A stretch of DNA of 64,000 nt from Pedobacter roseus. Its GTDB lineage: Bacteria; Bacteroidota; Bacteroidia; Sphingobacteriales; Sphingobacteriaceae. This document shows, piece by piece, positions 34,778 to 45,700 of this stretch. The translations under genes and the position numbers were made by a program. Each line of letters starts with the position of its first letter. Position 1 is the first letter of the stretch. The stretch is from the NCBI RefSeq assembly GCF_014395225.1, contig NZ_CP060723.1, positions 2,914,001 through 2,978,000 on the forward strand. Direction: 5' to 3'. Under the pieces are notes generated by a model. That model was not told the origin of the DNA, ran no database searches, and worked only from the letters and a program-made list of their open reading frames with translations.

Positions 34778-37057
34778 ATGTTGTTAATTGATTTAAAATA
34801 CAAAAATGCTTTGAAAACGCTGCAATGTCTATTGCTCCTGTTAATCATGCATATTAATACCGTTTCTGCGCAGCAACAGCAGGTAATCCCCTACGTTCAG
34901 CCATTTTCCGGCACTTCGGCCAGCACCACATTGGCCAGTCAACACGTTGAAGATAAAACCGAGCGCCTGGCCAATACCATTCCGGCGGTTGCACCACCTT
35001 TTAGTATGACACAATGGACGCCACAGACCCAGCTTACCGAAAAAAAATGCCTAGCGCCCTATTATTACAATAATAAAAAGTTTTATGGATTTAGGGCCAC
35101 ACATTGGATCAGTGGCTCCTGCACCCAGGATTATGGAAGTTTTACCATCATGCCTGTTTCTGGTCGCCTTGAAACCGAAGCCAATCGATACGCGGAAGAT
35201 TATGTTCATGAAAACGAAGTTTCTACCCCATCCTATTACAAGCTAAAATTACCTAAACATCAACTTTTAACAGAAATTACCGCCACACTTAGAAGTGGTG
35301 TAATGCGCATCACTGCACTAAAAAGCGATAGCGTTTACATCCTGGTAAGCCCAAACAGCGATCAGAATAAGGGCTTTATCCAAATTGATGCAAAAAAAGG
35401 TGAAATTTCAGGTTACAACCCTGTTCACCGCATTTACCAGGCCTGGGGAGAACCGGCCGGTTTTAGCGGTTATTTTTTCATCCGTATTAAAAAAGCCTTT
35501 ACTACAGCAGGTGTTTACAGCGAAGGACATACCTCCCATCAACAAAGCATCAGTAATAAGAAAGATATTGGTGCTTACGTCGGCTTCAAACTGCAAAAAG
35601 GAGAACAACTACTTGTTTATTCCGGCACCTCCTTTACCAGTATCGCCGCAGCAAAAGCCAACCTCGAAAGCGAAATTAAAAACAACGGTTTTGATGCTGT
35701 TCTGGCACAAACCAATCAAAGCTGGGAAAAAGCTTTATCGCAGGTGCGTATTAGCGACAGCAATGAAAAAGGGAAAAAAATCTTTTACACAGCCCTTTAC
35801 CATGCCATGCAACACCCCAGATTATATAATGATGTGGATGGAAAATACCCCCAGTTTGCAGGGAAATACCAGAACAAAACAATTGACAAGGGAAGTTATT
35901 ATGATGATTTTTCGATGTGGGACATTTACCGTGCACAATTGCCGTTAATTGAGCTACTGCAACCCAATCTGGCCAATAGCTTTGTAAATTCCATGGTATT
36001 GAAAGGTCAGCAAGGCGGTTGGATGCCTATTTTCCCCTGCTGGAACAGTTATACCGCCGCCATGATCGGCGACCATGCCACTGCTTTTATCGCTTCTGCA
36101 TACAACAAAGGGATCCGCAATTACGACATCAATGAAGCCTACCGCTTAATGAGGCAAAATGCATTCCAAATGCCCGATTCGGCCGATTATTTAAACGGAA
36201 AAGGCAGGCGTGGCATTAACAGTTACCTGAAATATGGCTATATTCCATTGGAAGATAGTATACCAAATGCTTTTCATAAAAAGGAACAGGTAAGCAGGAC
36301 TCTGGAATATGCATACGATGATTATGCATTGGCAACCATTGCGAAAGATCTGGGCAAACAAAGCGATTACCGGGAACTCGCTAAGCGTGCACTTAATTAT
36401 CAGCATGTTTTTGATCCAAAGGTTGGAATGGTGAGGGGGCGCTATGCCAATGGTAATTGGTACCAGCCTTTTTATCCCGATCACCGCGAACCTTATATAA
36501 CCGAAGGTACTCCAAGGCAGTATACTTTTTATGCTCCACATGATATGCCCGGATTGATCAAATTAATGGGTGGAAGTAAGAAGCTCGAAAACGAACTCGA
36601 TTCGCTCTTTGCCAAAAAAGAATACTGGCATGGCAATGAGCCTGGCCACCAGATTCCTTTTTTATACAATTATACGGCCTCGCCATGGAAAACACAGTTG
36701 CAGGTATCGCGCATTTTAGCCGAAGAATACGATGAAGGTGCGGGCGGTTTAAGTGGCAATGATGATGCCGGACAAATGTCGGCATGGTATGTATTTGCAG
36801 CGATGGGTTTTTATCCTGTTGATCCTGTTTCGGGCACCTACCAGCTTACAAGTCCTTTATTTAAAAATACGACCATATCCTTTAAAAACGGTAAAAAATT
36901 GAGCGTAACCGCCATTAAAAAGAGTAAAAATTCCATTTATATCGCAAAAATTAGTTTAAATGGAAAAGTTTTTAATAAAAATCAGCTTTCACACCAAACC
37001 CTTATCAATGGTGGGAAGATTATTTTCTATTTGGAAGATCATCCGATAAAAAAATAA
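34778..37057 (+). CDS. GH92 exo-alpha-mannosidase
   Basis: 759 residues with a signal segment up to INTVSAQQQ. N-terminal beta-sandwich has YVQPFSGT and HWISGSCTQDYGSFTIMPVS; the C-terminal alpha/alpha-barrel has SYYDDFSMWDIYRAQLPLIE, GGWMPIFPCWNSYTAAMIGD, the hallmark GNEPGHQIPFLYNYTASPWK and GLSGNDDAGQMSAWYVFAAM (then GFYPVDP). GH92 enzymes are calcium-dependent, inverting and remove terminal alpha-mannose (1,2; 1,3; 1,4; 1,6 or phosphate-linked, depending on subgroup). This last gene of the operon would trim mannose outside the GlcN/GlcNAc acted on by the upstream enzymes. Confidence 0.96.
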   Translation: MLLIDLKYKNALKTLQCLLLLLIMHINTVSAQQQQVIPYVQPFSGTSASTTLASQHVEDKTERLANTIPAVAPPFSMTQWTPQTQLTEKKCLAPYYYNNKKFYGFRATHWISGSCTQDYGSFTIMPVSGRLETEANRYAEDYVHENEVSTPSYYKLKLPKHQLLTEITATLRSGVMRITALKSDSVYILVSPNSDQNKGFIQIDAKKGEISGYNPVHRIYQAWGEPAGFSGYFFIRIKKAFTTAGVYSEGHTSHQQSISNKKDIGAYVGFKLQKGEQLLVYSGTSFTSIAAAKANLESEIKNNGFDAVLAQTNQSWEKALSQVRISDSNEKGKKIFYTALYHAMQHPRLYNDVDGKYPQFAGKYQNKTIDKGSYYDDFSMWDIYRAQLPLIELLQPNLANSFVNSMVLKGQQGGWMPIFPCWNSYTAAMIGDHATAFIASAYNKGIRNYDINEAYRLMRQNAFQMPDSADYLNGKGRRGINSYLKYGYIPLEDSIPNAFHKKEQVSRTLEYAYDDYALATIAKDLGKQSDYRELAKRALNYQHVFDPKVGMVRGRYANGNWYQPFYPDHREPYITEGTPRQYTFYAPHDMPGLIKLMGGSKKLENELDSLFAKKEYWHGNEPGHQIPFLYNYTASPWKTQLQVSRILAEEYDEGAGGLSGNDDAGQMSAWYVFAAMGFYPVDPVSGTYQLTSPLFKNTTISFKNGKKLSVTAIKKSKNSIYIAKISLNGKVFNKNQLSHQTLINGGKIIFYLEDHPIKK

Positions 37058-37069
37058 GTGTTTTTTATT

Positions 37070-37930
37070 GAACAACCTTTATATTGGAATCTTTTCGGGC
37101 ACGTATCTTCATTCCGAACTTGATTGGGAACCCTAATGCGTTAGCATGGCCATTTTAGGTTTCATTCATTAAGATTCCCGCCTGCGCGGGAAAGACGACC
37201 GATTTATTAGACGATTAATTTATTGGACGATCGCTTTATTGAACAACAACTATATTGGAATCTGATAGAGCACGTTACGTCATTCCCAACCTGATTGGGA
37301 ATCCTAATGCCTCGGTATGCCTTATAGGTTCCTTTATTAAGATTCCCGCCTGCGCAGGAAAGACGACCGCTTTATTGAACGATTACTTTATTGGACAATC
37401 GCTTTATTGAACAACAACTATATTGGAATCTGATATAGCATGTTACGTCATTCCCAACTTGATTGGGAACCCTAATACCTAGGTATGGCCTTATAGGTCC
37501 CTTCATTAAGATTCCCGCCTACGCGGGAAAGCGACCGATTTATTGGACGATCGCTTTATTGAACAACAACTATATTGGAATCTGATATAGCACGTTACGT
37601 CATTCCCAACTTGATTGGGAATCCTAATGCCTGGGTATGGCCTTATAGGTCCCTTCATTAAGATTCCCGCCTGCGTGGGAAAGACGACCGCTTTATTAGA
37701 CGACCGTTTTATTGGACAATCGCTTTATTGAACAACAACTATATTGGAATGTGATATAGCACGTTACGTCATTCCCAACTTGATTGGGAACCCTAATGCG
37801 TTAGCATGGCCATTTTAGGTTACATTCATTAAGATTCCCGCCTGCGCGGGAAAGACGACCGCTTTATTAGACGACCGATTTATTAGACGACCGTTTTATT
37901 GGACAACTGCTATATTCGAATCTGTTGTTG
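37070..37930. repeat. Five tandem 152-171 bp units, each with two hairpins
   Basis: Units begin GAACAACnnCTATATTGGAA at 37070, 37241, 37409, 37561 and 37730, with a decayed sixth start near 37904. Each unit has one hairpin TTCCCAAcTTGATTGGGAA-like and, about 60 bp on, a second TTCCCGCCTGCGCGGGAA. The unit tail holds 16-17 bp sub-repeats of 'acgaccgctttattag' in variable number, which explains the length differences. The array fills the gap between the convergent ends of GH92 and GH78. Individual hairpins resemble REP/BIME elements. No open frame or CRISPR-like spacing. Confidence 0.9.
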
Positions 37931-37961
37931 TAATTAATTCTTAAAAACCTCACTTTCCCCA

Positions 37962-40900
37962 CTACTTGTCCTTAATCACAAAGTGATAATTCCCGGATTC
38001 GGCTCGATATACGAATTTATCAGCTTCGGCCCTTAAAAAACTTAAACCATCAGCTTTATTTACAGCTAAGCCACCTTCTTTTACCAGTTCGGGCCTGGTG
38101 GATGGAAGGTAAATCGTTGCCGAGGTATTTACCGGAACCGAAATATCCAGTTCTACAGCATTATCTGTTCTTTTCCAGCTGCAGGAAATGTCGCCGCTAA
38201 TGGATTTAAAAGAGCCCTTTACCCATTTAAGATCTGAAACGAAAGCTGGTTTGATGATGATTTTACGAAAACCAGCGCCAGATTCGTCAGGGCTAATGCC
38301 AATTAAGTCGTTAAAAAACCATTCGTTAATCTGCCCGGACATAAAATGGTTCTGAGAGCCGAAATCGCCCACACCGGCATCCCATTTTTCGGTTAAACTG
38401 GTGGCACCCTTTTTAATCTGGTAACCATAACCAGGCTTATCAGACTGGTTGTTCATGTCGTAAACCACATCCGAATATCCACCATCCGCCAAAGCCCTCA
38501 GTAAAAAACGGTATCCCACTTCACCAGAATTAAAACTATTGTTATTTTTTCTGATACTATCCACCAATGCATTTAACAATTTAGGTTTGTTTTGCGGTTC
38601 TACAATATTGAGAAATAAAGGTAAAGCGCAGGTGGTGTTCGAGCCTGTGGCATATAATCCAGATGTAGCGTTGTAAAATTTATCGTTAAATGATTTACGG
38701 ATCTGTTCGCTAGATGCACGGTACGCATCTGCATCGGCCTGTTTACCGAGCTGCCTGGCAATGTTGTACATAATCAGGTTATCGTAGTAATATATTGCCG
38801 TTCCGGTAAAAGATACCGGAGTGAGCTGAGAACCCCATGCCGGCTTCGGACCGATATCATACCAATCGCCAAGTCCCGTAACAATGATATTAGCTTTAGC
38901 TGTTGAGGATAAAAATGCAACATACTTTTTCATTCGTTCATAATATCTTTCGAGCAGGGAAATATCGCCAGAAAACAGGTATTGTTGCCATGGAACGATA
39001 ATAAATGAACTTCCCCATTCGGTAGAATTACGGAAACCATTAGTCAGCTCCGGAGAACCTGCTATAAAATATTCGGGTGCAATATTGGGGATAAACCCAT
39101 TTTCCAGCTGTGCATCTGCCATATCGCTCATCGTTTTGCGGAAAAGCGGCGACATATCGAAATTGTACCTCAGCGCTGGTCCGTTTAATTGATTCTCTTC
39201 CAGCCAGCCCATTTTTTCACGGTGCGGGCAATCGGTCATCAGGCTCTGCATATTGCTTCGCTGTGCCCACCTTACCAATTCGTAAATTTGGTTAAAGAGA
39301 GTATTTGAGGTAGAAAATTTACCTACAGGCGTAGATGATGAGTGTACAATGAGGTCTTCTATATTCGTTACCTTTGGTAGTTGTCCGTTTGGTTTGGCCG
39401 CAAATAACTCAACCTGTAAATACCTCGCACCCTGATAAAAGAATTTTGGTTTCCAGTGTTCGATTCCACTGCCAGCAAGGGTATATTGCCACCAGGCTGG
39501 TCGTGCACCATCCTGGGTAGCCGATTTACGATCAACCAGGCCATCGGCGCCTAAAAGTTCCGACGGGATCATCCGCACATAAGCTCCTTTTTGACCACTA
39601 ACCGTAAGTTTTGGCATCATGGAAGCATTTTGTCCGAAATCGTAAATAAACAGGTTATCTTTAATTTTTATTACCTTAACAAATGGTTTGGTTTCGATAA
39701 CCTTAACCGCCGGAGCAGCAGAAGATAATCCGCTCAACCTCCCCCAGGACCTGAAGATAGGGCAGCCGATTTCCAGTTTTTACCGGCTTTGAATCCACTC
39801 TTATTCCAGCCTGCAGCTTCCAGGTTGGCGTTATAATCTTCCCCGCCAAACATGTTCGAATAAGTGATTGGGCCAGGTGCCACCTGCCAGGTTTTATCGG
39901 TGCCGATTGTTTTCACCGTTCCATCAGCATATTCTAAACGCAGTTGTGCAATTGCTTTTAGTGGTCCGAAAGAGTTAAGGAATTTAACATAGCGTACCGA
40001 ATCTGGCTGGATATTGTACATGCCATTTCCTAAAATAATGCCGATGGCATTGTTACCGGCCTTTAGTTTTGCCGTAACATCATAAGTACTGTACAAAATG
40101 GTCTTTTTATAATCCGTCCACCCTGGGTTTAGTAAATCTTCTCCTACTTTTTGGCCATTGATGGAAAGTTCAAATTCAGACATACCACTCACAAAGATCA
40201 CAGCACGCGACAGGCCTTTATTTATCGAAAAATCTTTCCGCAAGGCCATCGACGAGTAGTTGGGCAAAGCTGATCTATCTAAGGGCTCATCAGTTAAGTT
40301 TTGTTTATCCCATCCATTGGCTTCGTTGTTATCGAGTGCTTGCACAGGACTTCCTGAAGCGATATTTTTGCCATTTGAGAACACTTCAACCTGCCTCAGG
40401 GCAAACTGATAATTCTGCTCCCAACCCCATAATTTATTGGCCGTTATCCTTACAAATCTTCCGGTTGCATTTTTAATACTGAACGATACTGGTTTCCACC
40501 CGGGGTTATTGAACGCCCTTTTGCTGTAATCGGCAACCATTGTAGCCTTTTTAAAATCTTCTTCATCAGCTATTTCGACTTTAAAGTTGGATGGGAAACC
40601 ATAACCTGCACGATCCTCAAAAAACATAGGAGTGATCCTGATGGAAGAAATCGGCGATATTTTTTTTAGGTCAACCTGTACCCACTTCGTGGTTGTTTGT
40701 GAAGCAGCACTTTTGGCCCGGTATCCAAACGGACTAAGTGAAAATTTTTCGGCCCCTGCCGCAGTAATCCAATTGGCTACCCAATCTTTAGCCGTTAGTA
40801 ACCCCATCGTAAAGCTTGCGGCATTGCTCCATCCGGAAACCGCTCCATTGTTATCCCATACACGTACCTTCCACCAATACTTTTTTCCTGATTTTAGCGG

Positions 40901-41215
40901 TTGGCCCATATAACTGATGTATGCCATCTGACTGGAGGCCACCTTTCCCGAATTCCATAGATTGCCTTTATCGTTTTTCAGCGATAATTCAGTATCAGCA
41001 ACCAATATCTGATAGGCAAGCTGTTTTAATCCGCGTTTACTATTTTCAGCACTCAGTGTGTAACTGAGGCCTGGATGGGCAACATCTATGCCCAGCGGAT
41101 TATAGAACAATTCGCACTTTAAATCTACTGGCTTTAGTGCAGCTGGTGTAGCAAAGCAGAAAGAACTGCTAAGCAATAAGAGGATAACGATAAAATATCT
41201 TTTGGAATGGAACAT
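37962..41215 (-). pseudogene. GH78 alpha-L-rhamnosidase, frameshifted
   Basis: The N-terminal frame starts at ATG 41215 (MFHSKRYFIVILLLLSSSFC, signal peptide) and has the GH78 pattern: Bac_rhamnosid N-terminal module (YQILVADTE, YWWKVRVWDNNG), an inserted discoidin-like segment and the N-domain (LSINGQKVGEDLLNPGWTDY). It stops at GPGGG near 39737. The second frame continues at once (LSGLSSAAPAVKVIETKPFV) and carries the catalytic barrel: MTDCPHREKMGWLEENQLN and GLGDWYDIG, then FGSQNHFMSGQINEWFF. One extra G in the five-G run at 39742-39746 restores PGGRLSGLSS. The whole would be ~1085 residues. It is the third gene after susC and susD, 26 bp after susD. It should cleave terminal alpha-L-rhamnose in the periplasm if intact. 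Confidence 0.85.
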
Positions 41216-41272
41216 GATATTGGGATAATACAAAGAAGGAAACAACACGCTGGTTGTTTCCTTCTGAATAAT

Positions 41273-42745
41273 TTAAAAATAAGGATTTAAGGCCACTTCT
41301 GATGCCGGTATTGGAAATAATATCCTGATATTGGTATAAGATGATGGCGATGGTGTAATGCCAGCCGGGAAATAATAATTAAGCGGATTTGCTTTAAATC
41401 TGGTACCAAAAGCTTTCATCACCTCATCAGCTTTACCTGTTCTTACCAGATCGGGCCATCTTTTATTTTCGAAAGCCAGCTCTACCCTCCTTTCATTTAG
41501 TATGGCATCTCTGACAGCGGTTTGCCCTGATGCTGTACTTGCAGTTAATCCTGTTCTTGGATTTGCCCTCACCATATTTAAATAGGTTAAGGCCTCTCCT
41601 GGTCTGTTTTGCTCGTTTACAGCCTCAGCTAAGAACAATAGCACTTCTGCATAGCGGTAAACCGGCCAGTTATCGTTAGTATTATTGGTAACCGCATGCG
41701 GATGGCTGTATTTTTTGATGTATGGATAAGTTACACCACCAGCAGTGAGGTAACCGATTGATGCATCTTTACGTTTATCGTTTGCTTCATAAGCGGCAAT
41801 GATATCAGGTGTTGGAAGATTAAACCCCTGTATGGTTCTTGGCACTTCTGCTATACCAGTTACAGCCTTGATCTCTTCTGCCGAAATAGGTTGAATTAAA
41901 AATGTATAAAAGAAGTTGCTCGAAAGTCCTTCATTTCCTTCTTTATATTGTATTTCGAAAACAGATTCAATATTATTTTTGGTTGCCGGATTAAACACTT
42001 CACTGTAATCTGATACCAGGTTATATCCGGTAACTTCTTTGAGGATTGTTTCTGCCTCTGCCCATCTTTTTAAAACCATATAAACATTGCCAAGCAATGT
42101 TTTGGCAGCGCCCGAGGTTGTCCTACCTGCCTCTTGCGTAGCCTTATTCGGCAGCAACGTTGCAGCCTGTTTTGCATCGGCAATAATCTGCGCATATACA
42201 TTTTCCACACTGCTTAACGGAAGTGAGGTTTCATCAAGCGTTTTGGCCGGTTTAAGGTGCAAAGGCACTTTACCAAAGTATTGAACCAGATCGAAATAGG
42301 CAAATGCCCTTAAAAAATAGGCCTGTCCTTTAATATTATTCTTTGAAGCCGCATTAAAATCAATACCATCAATCGGTTCGAGCACCTGGTTTACACGGGC
42401 AATGATGGAATAATCGGTAAAATATTTATTTGCCGAAACCGGATTGTTGGCATCATCGGTAAAATCTTTAATATATTCAGACTGGTTACTTCCCCTGTCG
42501 TTTGGATTGTATTTATAGGTAGTATTATCAGAACGCTGCTCAGCCATTGCCCATGCACCATTCTGTCCACCGTAAAGGCCTCGAAGGGGCGCATAAGCAC
42601 CGTTAATGGCCTGTTGAAAATCACTTTCTGTTTTAAAGAAAATGGCGGTACTTAATGATGTTTTAGAAGGTGTTTCTAAAAAACCCTTTTTGCAGGCCTC
42701 TAATGAAGTCAGCAGCAGGATAGCCAAAAAAATATTTTTATTCAT
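41273..42745 (-). CDS. SusD-type lipoprotein (rhamnosidase locus)
   Basis: 490 residues. The lipoprotein signal is MNKNIFLAILLLTSLEA with C18 as lipidation site. SusD features: IKGQAYFLRAFAYFDLVQYF with GKVPL, VYAQIIADAKQAATLLPNKA, AKTLLGNVYMVLKRWAEAET, and the C-terminal YRYAEVLLFLAEAVNEQ and LNERRVELAFENKRWPDLVR. It starts 26 bp after susC and ends 57 bp before the GH78 ATG. Surface glycan-binding partner of the neighbouring SusC, probably for a rhamnose-bearing glycan. Confidence 0.95.
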   Translation of the reverse strand: MNKNIFLAILLLTSLEACKKGFLETPSKTSLSTAIFFKTESDFQQAINGAYAPLRGLYGGQNGAWAMAEQRSDNTTYKYNPNDRGSNQSEYIKDFTDDANNPVSANKYFTDYSIIARVNQVLEPIDGIDFNAASKNNIKGQAYFLRAFAYFDLVQYFGKVPLHLKPAKTLDETSLPLSSVENVYAQIIADAKQAATLLPNKATQEAGRTTSGAAKTLLGNVYMVLKRWAEAETILKEVTGYNLVSDYSEVFNPATKNNIESVFEIQYKEGNEGLSSNFFYTFLIQPISAEEIKAVTGIAEVPRTIQGFNLPTPDIIAAYEANDKRKDASIGYLTAGGVTYPYIKKYSHPHAVTNNTNDNWPVYRYAEVLLFLAEAVNEQNRPGEALTYLNMVRANPRTGLTASTASGQTAVRDAILNERRVELAFENKRWPDLVRTGKADEVMKAFGTRFKANPLNYYFPAGITPSPSSYTNIRILFPIPASEVALNPYF

Positions 42746-42771
42746 GATCGTCAGATTTAATTGTCAGATGA

Positions 42772-45700
42772 TTATTTAAAATTTACGTTTAACCCAAAAG
42801 TGAATGTTCTTGGAACCGGGTAGGCAGAAAAATCAAGGCCCTGCGACAGTGAATTTGGTGCATTTCCATTTAAATCGGTTCCAATTTCTGGATTTACACC
42901 ATCATAATTGGTAAAAACAAAGGCCTGTTGCACACTTGCATAAACCCTAACACTTTTGAGTGCTTTTATTTTCGCTACCGGAACGGTATAACCAAGGGTA
43001 ATGTTCTTAATGGTTAAATAACTTCCATCCTGAACAAAGCGGGTATGGAACTGAGCGCGGTCATCACCTGTTGATGCTGTTGTTTTTCCATATTTGCCTG
43101 CGCCCGGGTTTTGTGGCGAACGCCAGCGGTCTTTCACTTCTTTAAGTACATTAAATACACCATCTAAGTTGGTTGTACCTTCATCCATCATCCTGGCGAT
43201 GTCATTGCCATAAGATCCGCTTGCTACCACCGCAAAATCGAAATTCCTGTAGGTAAAACTATTGGTTAATCCGAAAACAAATTTTGGAAACGGGTTTCCG
43301 ATCACTGTTCTGTCTCCTTCTTCATCACCATATTTAATTACCCCATCACCGTTAAGGTCGCGGAATTTTATTGTCCCCACCTGCGAGTTAACACTTTTCG
43401 GAGAACGGTCAAAATCGGCCTGATCGGTATATACCCCATCCTGTATAAGTCCCCAAAACTGCCCAATCCTTTGTCCAACCTGTGTGATTGATCTTGCTGT
43501 ACCGTTACCCGTGTACAAACGGTCGCTCAGCGATGATAGCGCCAATACTTTATTATCACTAAAAGCAATATTAAAATTGGTATTCCACTTAAATTTTCCA
43601 ATCAGGTTATTCGAATTAATGGCAAATTCATGACCCCAGAATTTTATTTCGCCAACATTCCCGGTAAAACTTGAAAATCCGGATTCGCGTGGTACAGCTA
43701 GCGAAAACAAAAGATTGGAGGTTTTCTTGGTGTAGTAATCGTAAGTAAAACTGATGCGGTTATTTAATATAGAAAGGTCAATTCCAAAGTCTAACTGTTT
43801 GGTATTTTCCCATCCTAATTCATCATTTCCTAAATTGGTTACGGCTACCCCACTAGCTGTTGTAGAGCCGAAAGGACTATTTATGCCGCTTGATACGGTA
43901 GCATATTGCCGGTAATCACCAATATTATTGTTGCCTATTACACCATAACTACCGCGTAATTTTAAAAATGAGATGATTTTCGAATCACTCAAGAACGATT
44001 CCTGGCTTAATACCCATCCTGCAGATACCGAAGGGAAATTTCCCCATTTATTGGCCGAACCAAATCGCGAAGAACCATCCCTGCGGATGCTGGCTGCCAC
44101 TAAATATTTCCCTTTGTAATTGTAATTAAGACGTGCTAAAAAAGAGGTCAGGCCCCATTCTACAATATCTGAAGAAGGATTATTTTTAATTAATGCCCCG
44201 GCAATGGTTTCAATCCGATCGTCAGGGTAGTTTGATCCACTGATGGCACTGTAATCACTGCGGTATTTCTGTTTGGTAAAACCCGCTAAAACATCAAATC
44301 CGTGGTCTTTAATCTGTTTTGAATAGCTTACGGTATTTTCTGATAACCACGATTGATATTGGTAGTTAGAATCGAATAACCCAGCAGAAAGCGCACTTGG
44401 TGTAGAAGCAAATGCCCTTGAAGCTGTTGAGGGCTGAAAAGAATGAAACAATGACTGACCAAAATCAACATTTATGCTTGATTTAAGTACCAGTTTGCTA
44501 ATCGGTTCATATTCGATGTATCCGTTTGACAGGATCCTGTTGTCTTTGCTTTTATTGGTAATATCCTGAATGGATCTTACCCAGTTGGGTGTAGGGAAAG
44601 CCGTAATGCCAGCCGTGGTAACCGTAACCGGATAAGTGCCATCAGGGTTTTGGTAGTTAAGAACAGGCGGAGTTAAAAGCGCGTTGTTAATTAAACCGCC
44701 ACCACCAAAAAACATCCCATCGGTAGATGGAGAATTATTTACAGTATGCGTAGGCGCAAGATTGAAACCTACCTTAACCTGATCGTTTACTTTGAAAACC
44801 GAGTTGAGACGAACTGAAAAACGTTCATAATCTGAATTTAAAAGGACACCTTCCTGTTTAAAATAGCCTGCAACAACGGCACTGCTAAAATTTTCTTTAT
44901 TGGTATTTATTGAAACACTATAATTTGTTAAAGGTGCGGTACGCAACATGGCATCGTACCAATCGTATCCTTCGCCATATTGTGCAGGGTTTTGAAGCGC
45001 AGCAGGTACAGGCTGACCTAAATCTTCATAATATTCTTTTTTGAACTGTGCCCATTCTGTACCGTTCATCATATCCGGACGGCCTTTTTGGGGTACTTGC
45101 TGTATACCTGTGTAAACATTTGCAGAAACATTGGTTTGCCCGGATTTAGCTCCTTTAGTAGTGACTACCACCACACCAAAAGCGGCCCGCGAACCATAAA
45201 GCGCAGTTGAGGCTGCATCTTTTAACACCGTAATATTTTCGATCTCATCGGGGTTGATGTTACTGATATCGCCAGCTATGGGAAAACCATCTACCACGTA
45301 TAAAGGCGTTGAACCGGTAGAAAGAGATGCACTGCCGCGAACACGTACCTGTAAGCCCTGACCTGGTTTGCCGGATGCCTGATTGATTTGCACACCGGCA
45401 AGTTTTCCCTGGAGTTTTTGTGTAATCTGTGCCGCCGGGATATCCTGAAGTTCTTTTGCGTTTACTGTTTGTAATGAACCTGTTGAGCTTCTTTGCGTGG
45501 TACTGCCATAAGCTACCACCACTACCTCATCTAATGATTGATTATCTTCAGTTAACTTCACATTAAGGCTTGTTCTATTGTTAACGGGCACTTCGATGGT
45601 TTTGAAACCTACAAATGAGAACACCAGCGTTGCTGTTGGGTTAGCAAGCGTAATTTTATAAACGCCATTTCCATCTGACGAGGTTACGTTTTGCCCGCCC

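Noticed and set aside
35385..35948. 187-codon frame inside GH92
   Set aside because: Lies wholly within a well-supported GH92 gene in another frame and is Lys/Thr-rich low-complexity, as expected of an out-of-frame reading.
37070..37930. CRISPR array
   Set aside because: Units are 152-171 bp and similar along their whole length; there are no short identical repeats with unique spacers and no cas genes.
12970..39746. Phase variation at G runs as main explanation of the two frameshifts
   Set aside because: Runs of five or six G are short for slipped-strand switching. Sequencing error or fixed mutation is more likely; kept only as an alternative.
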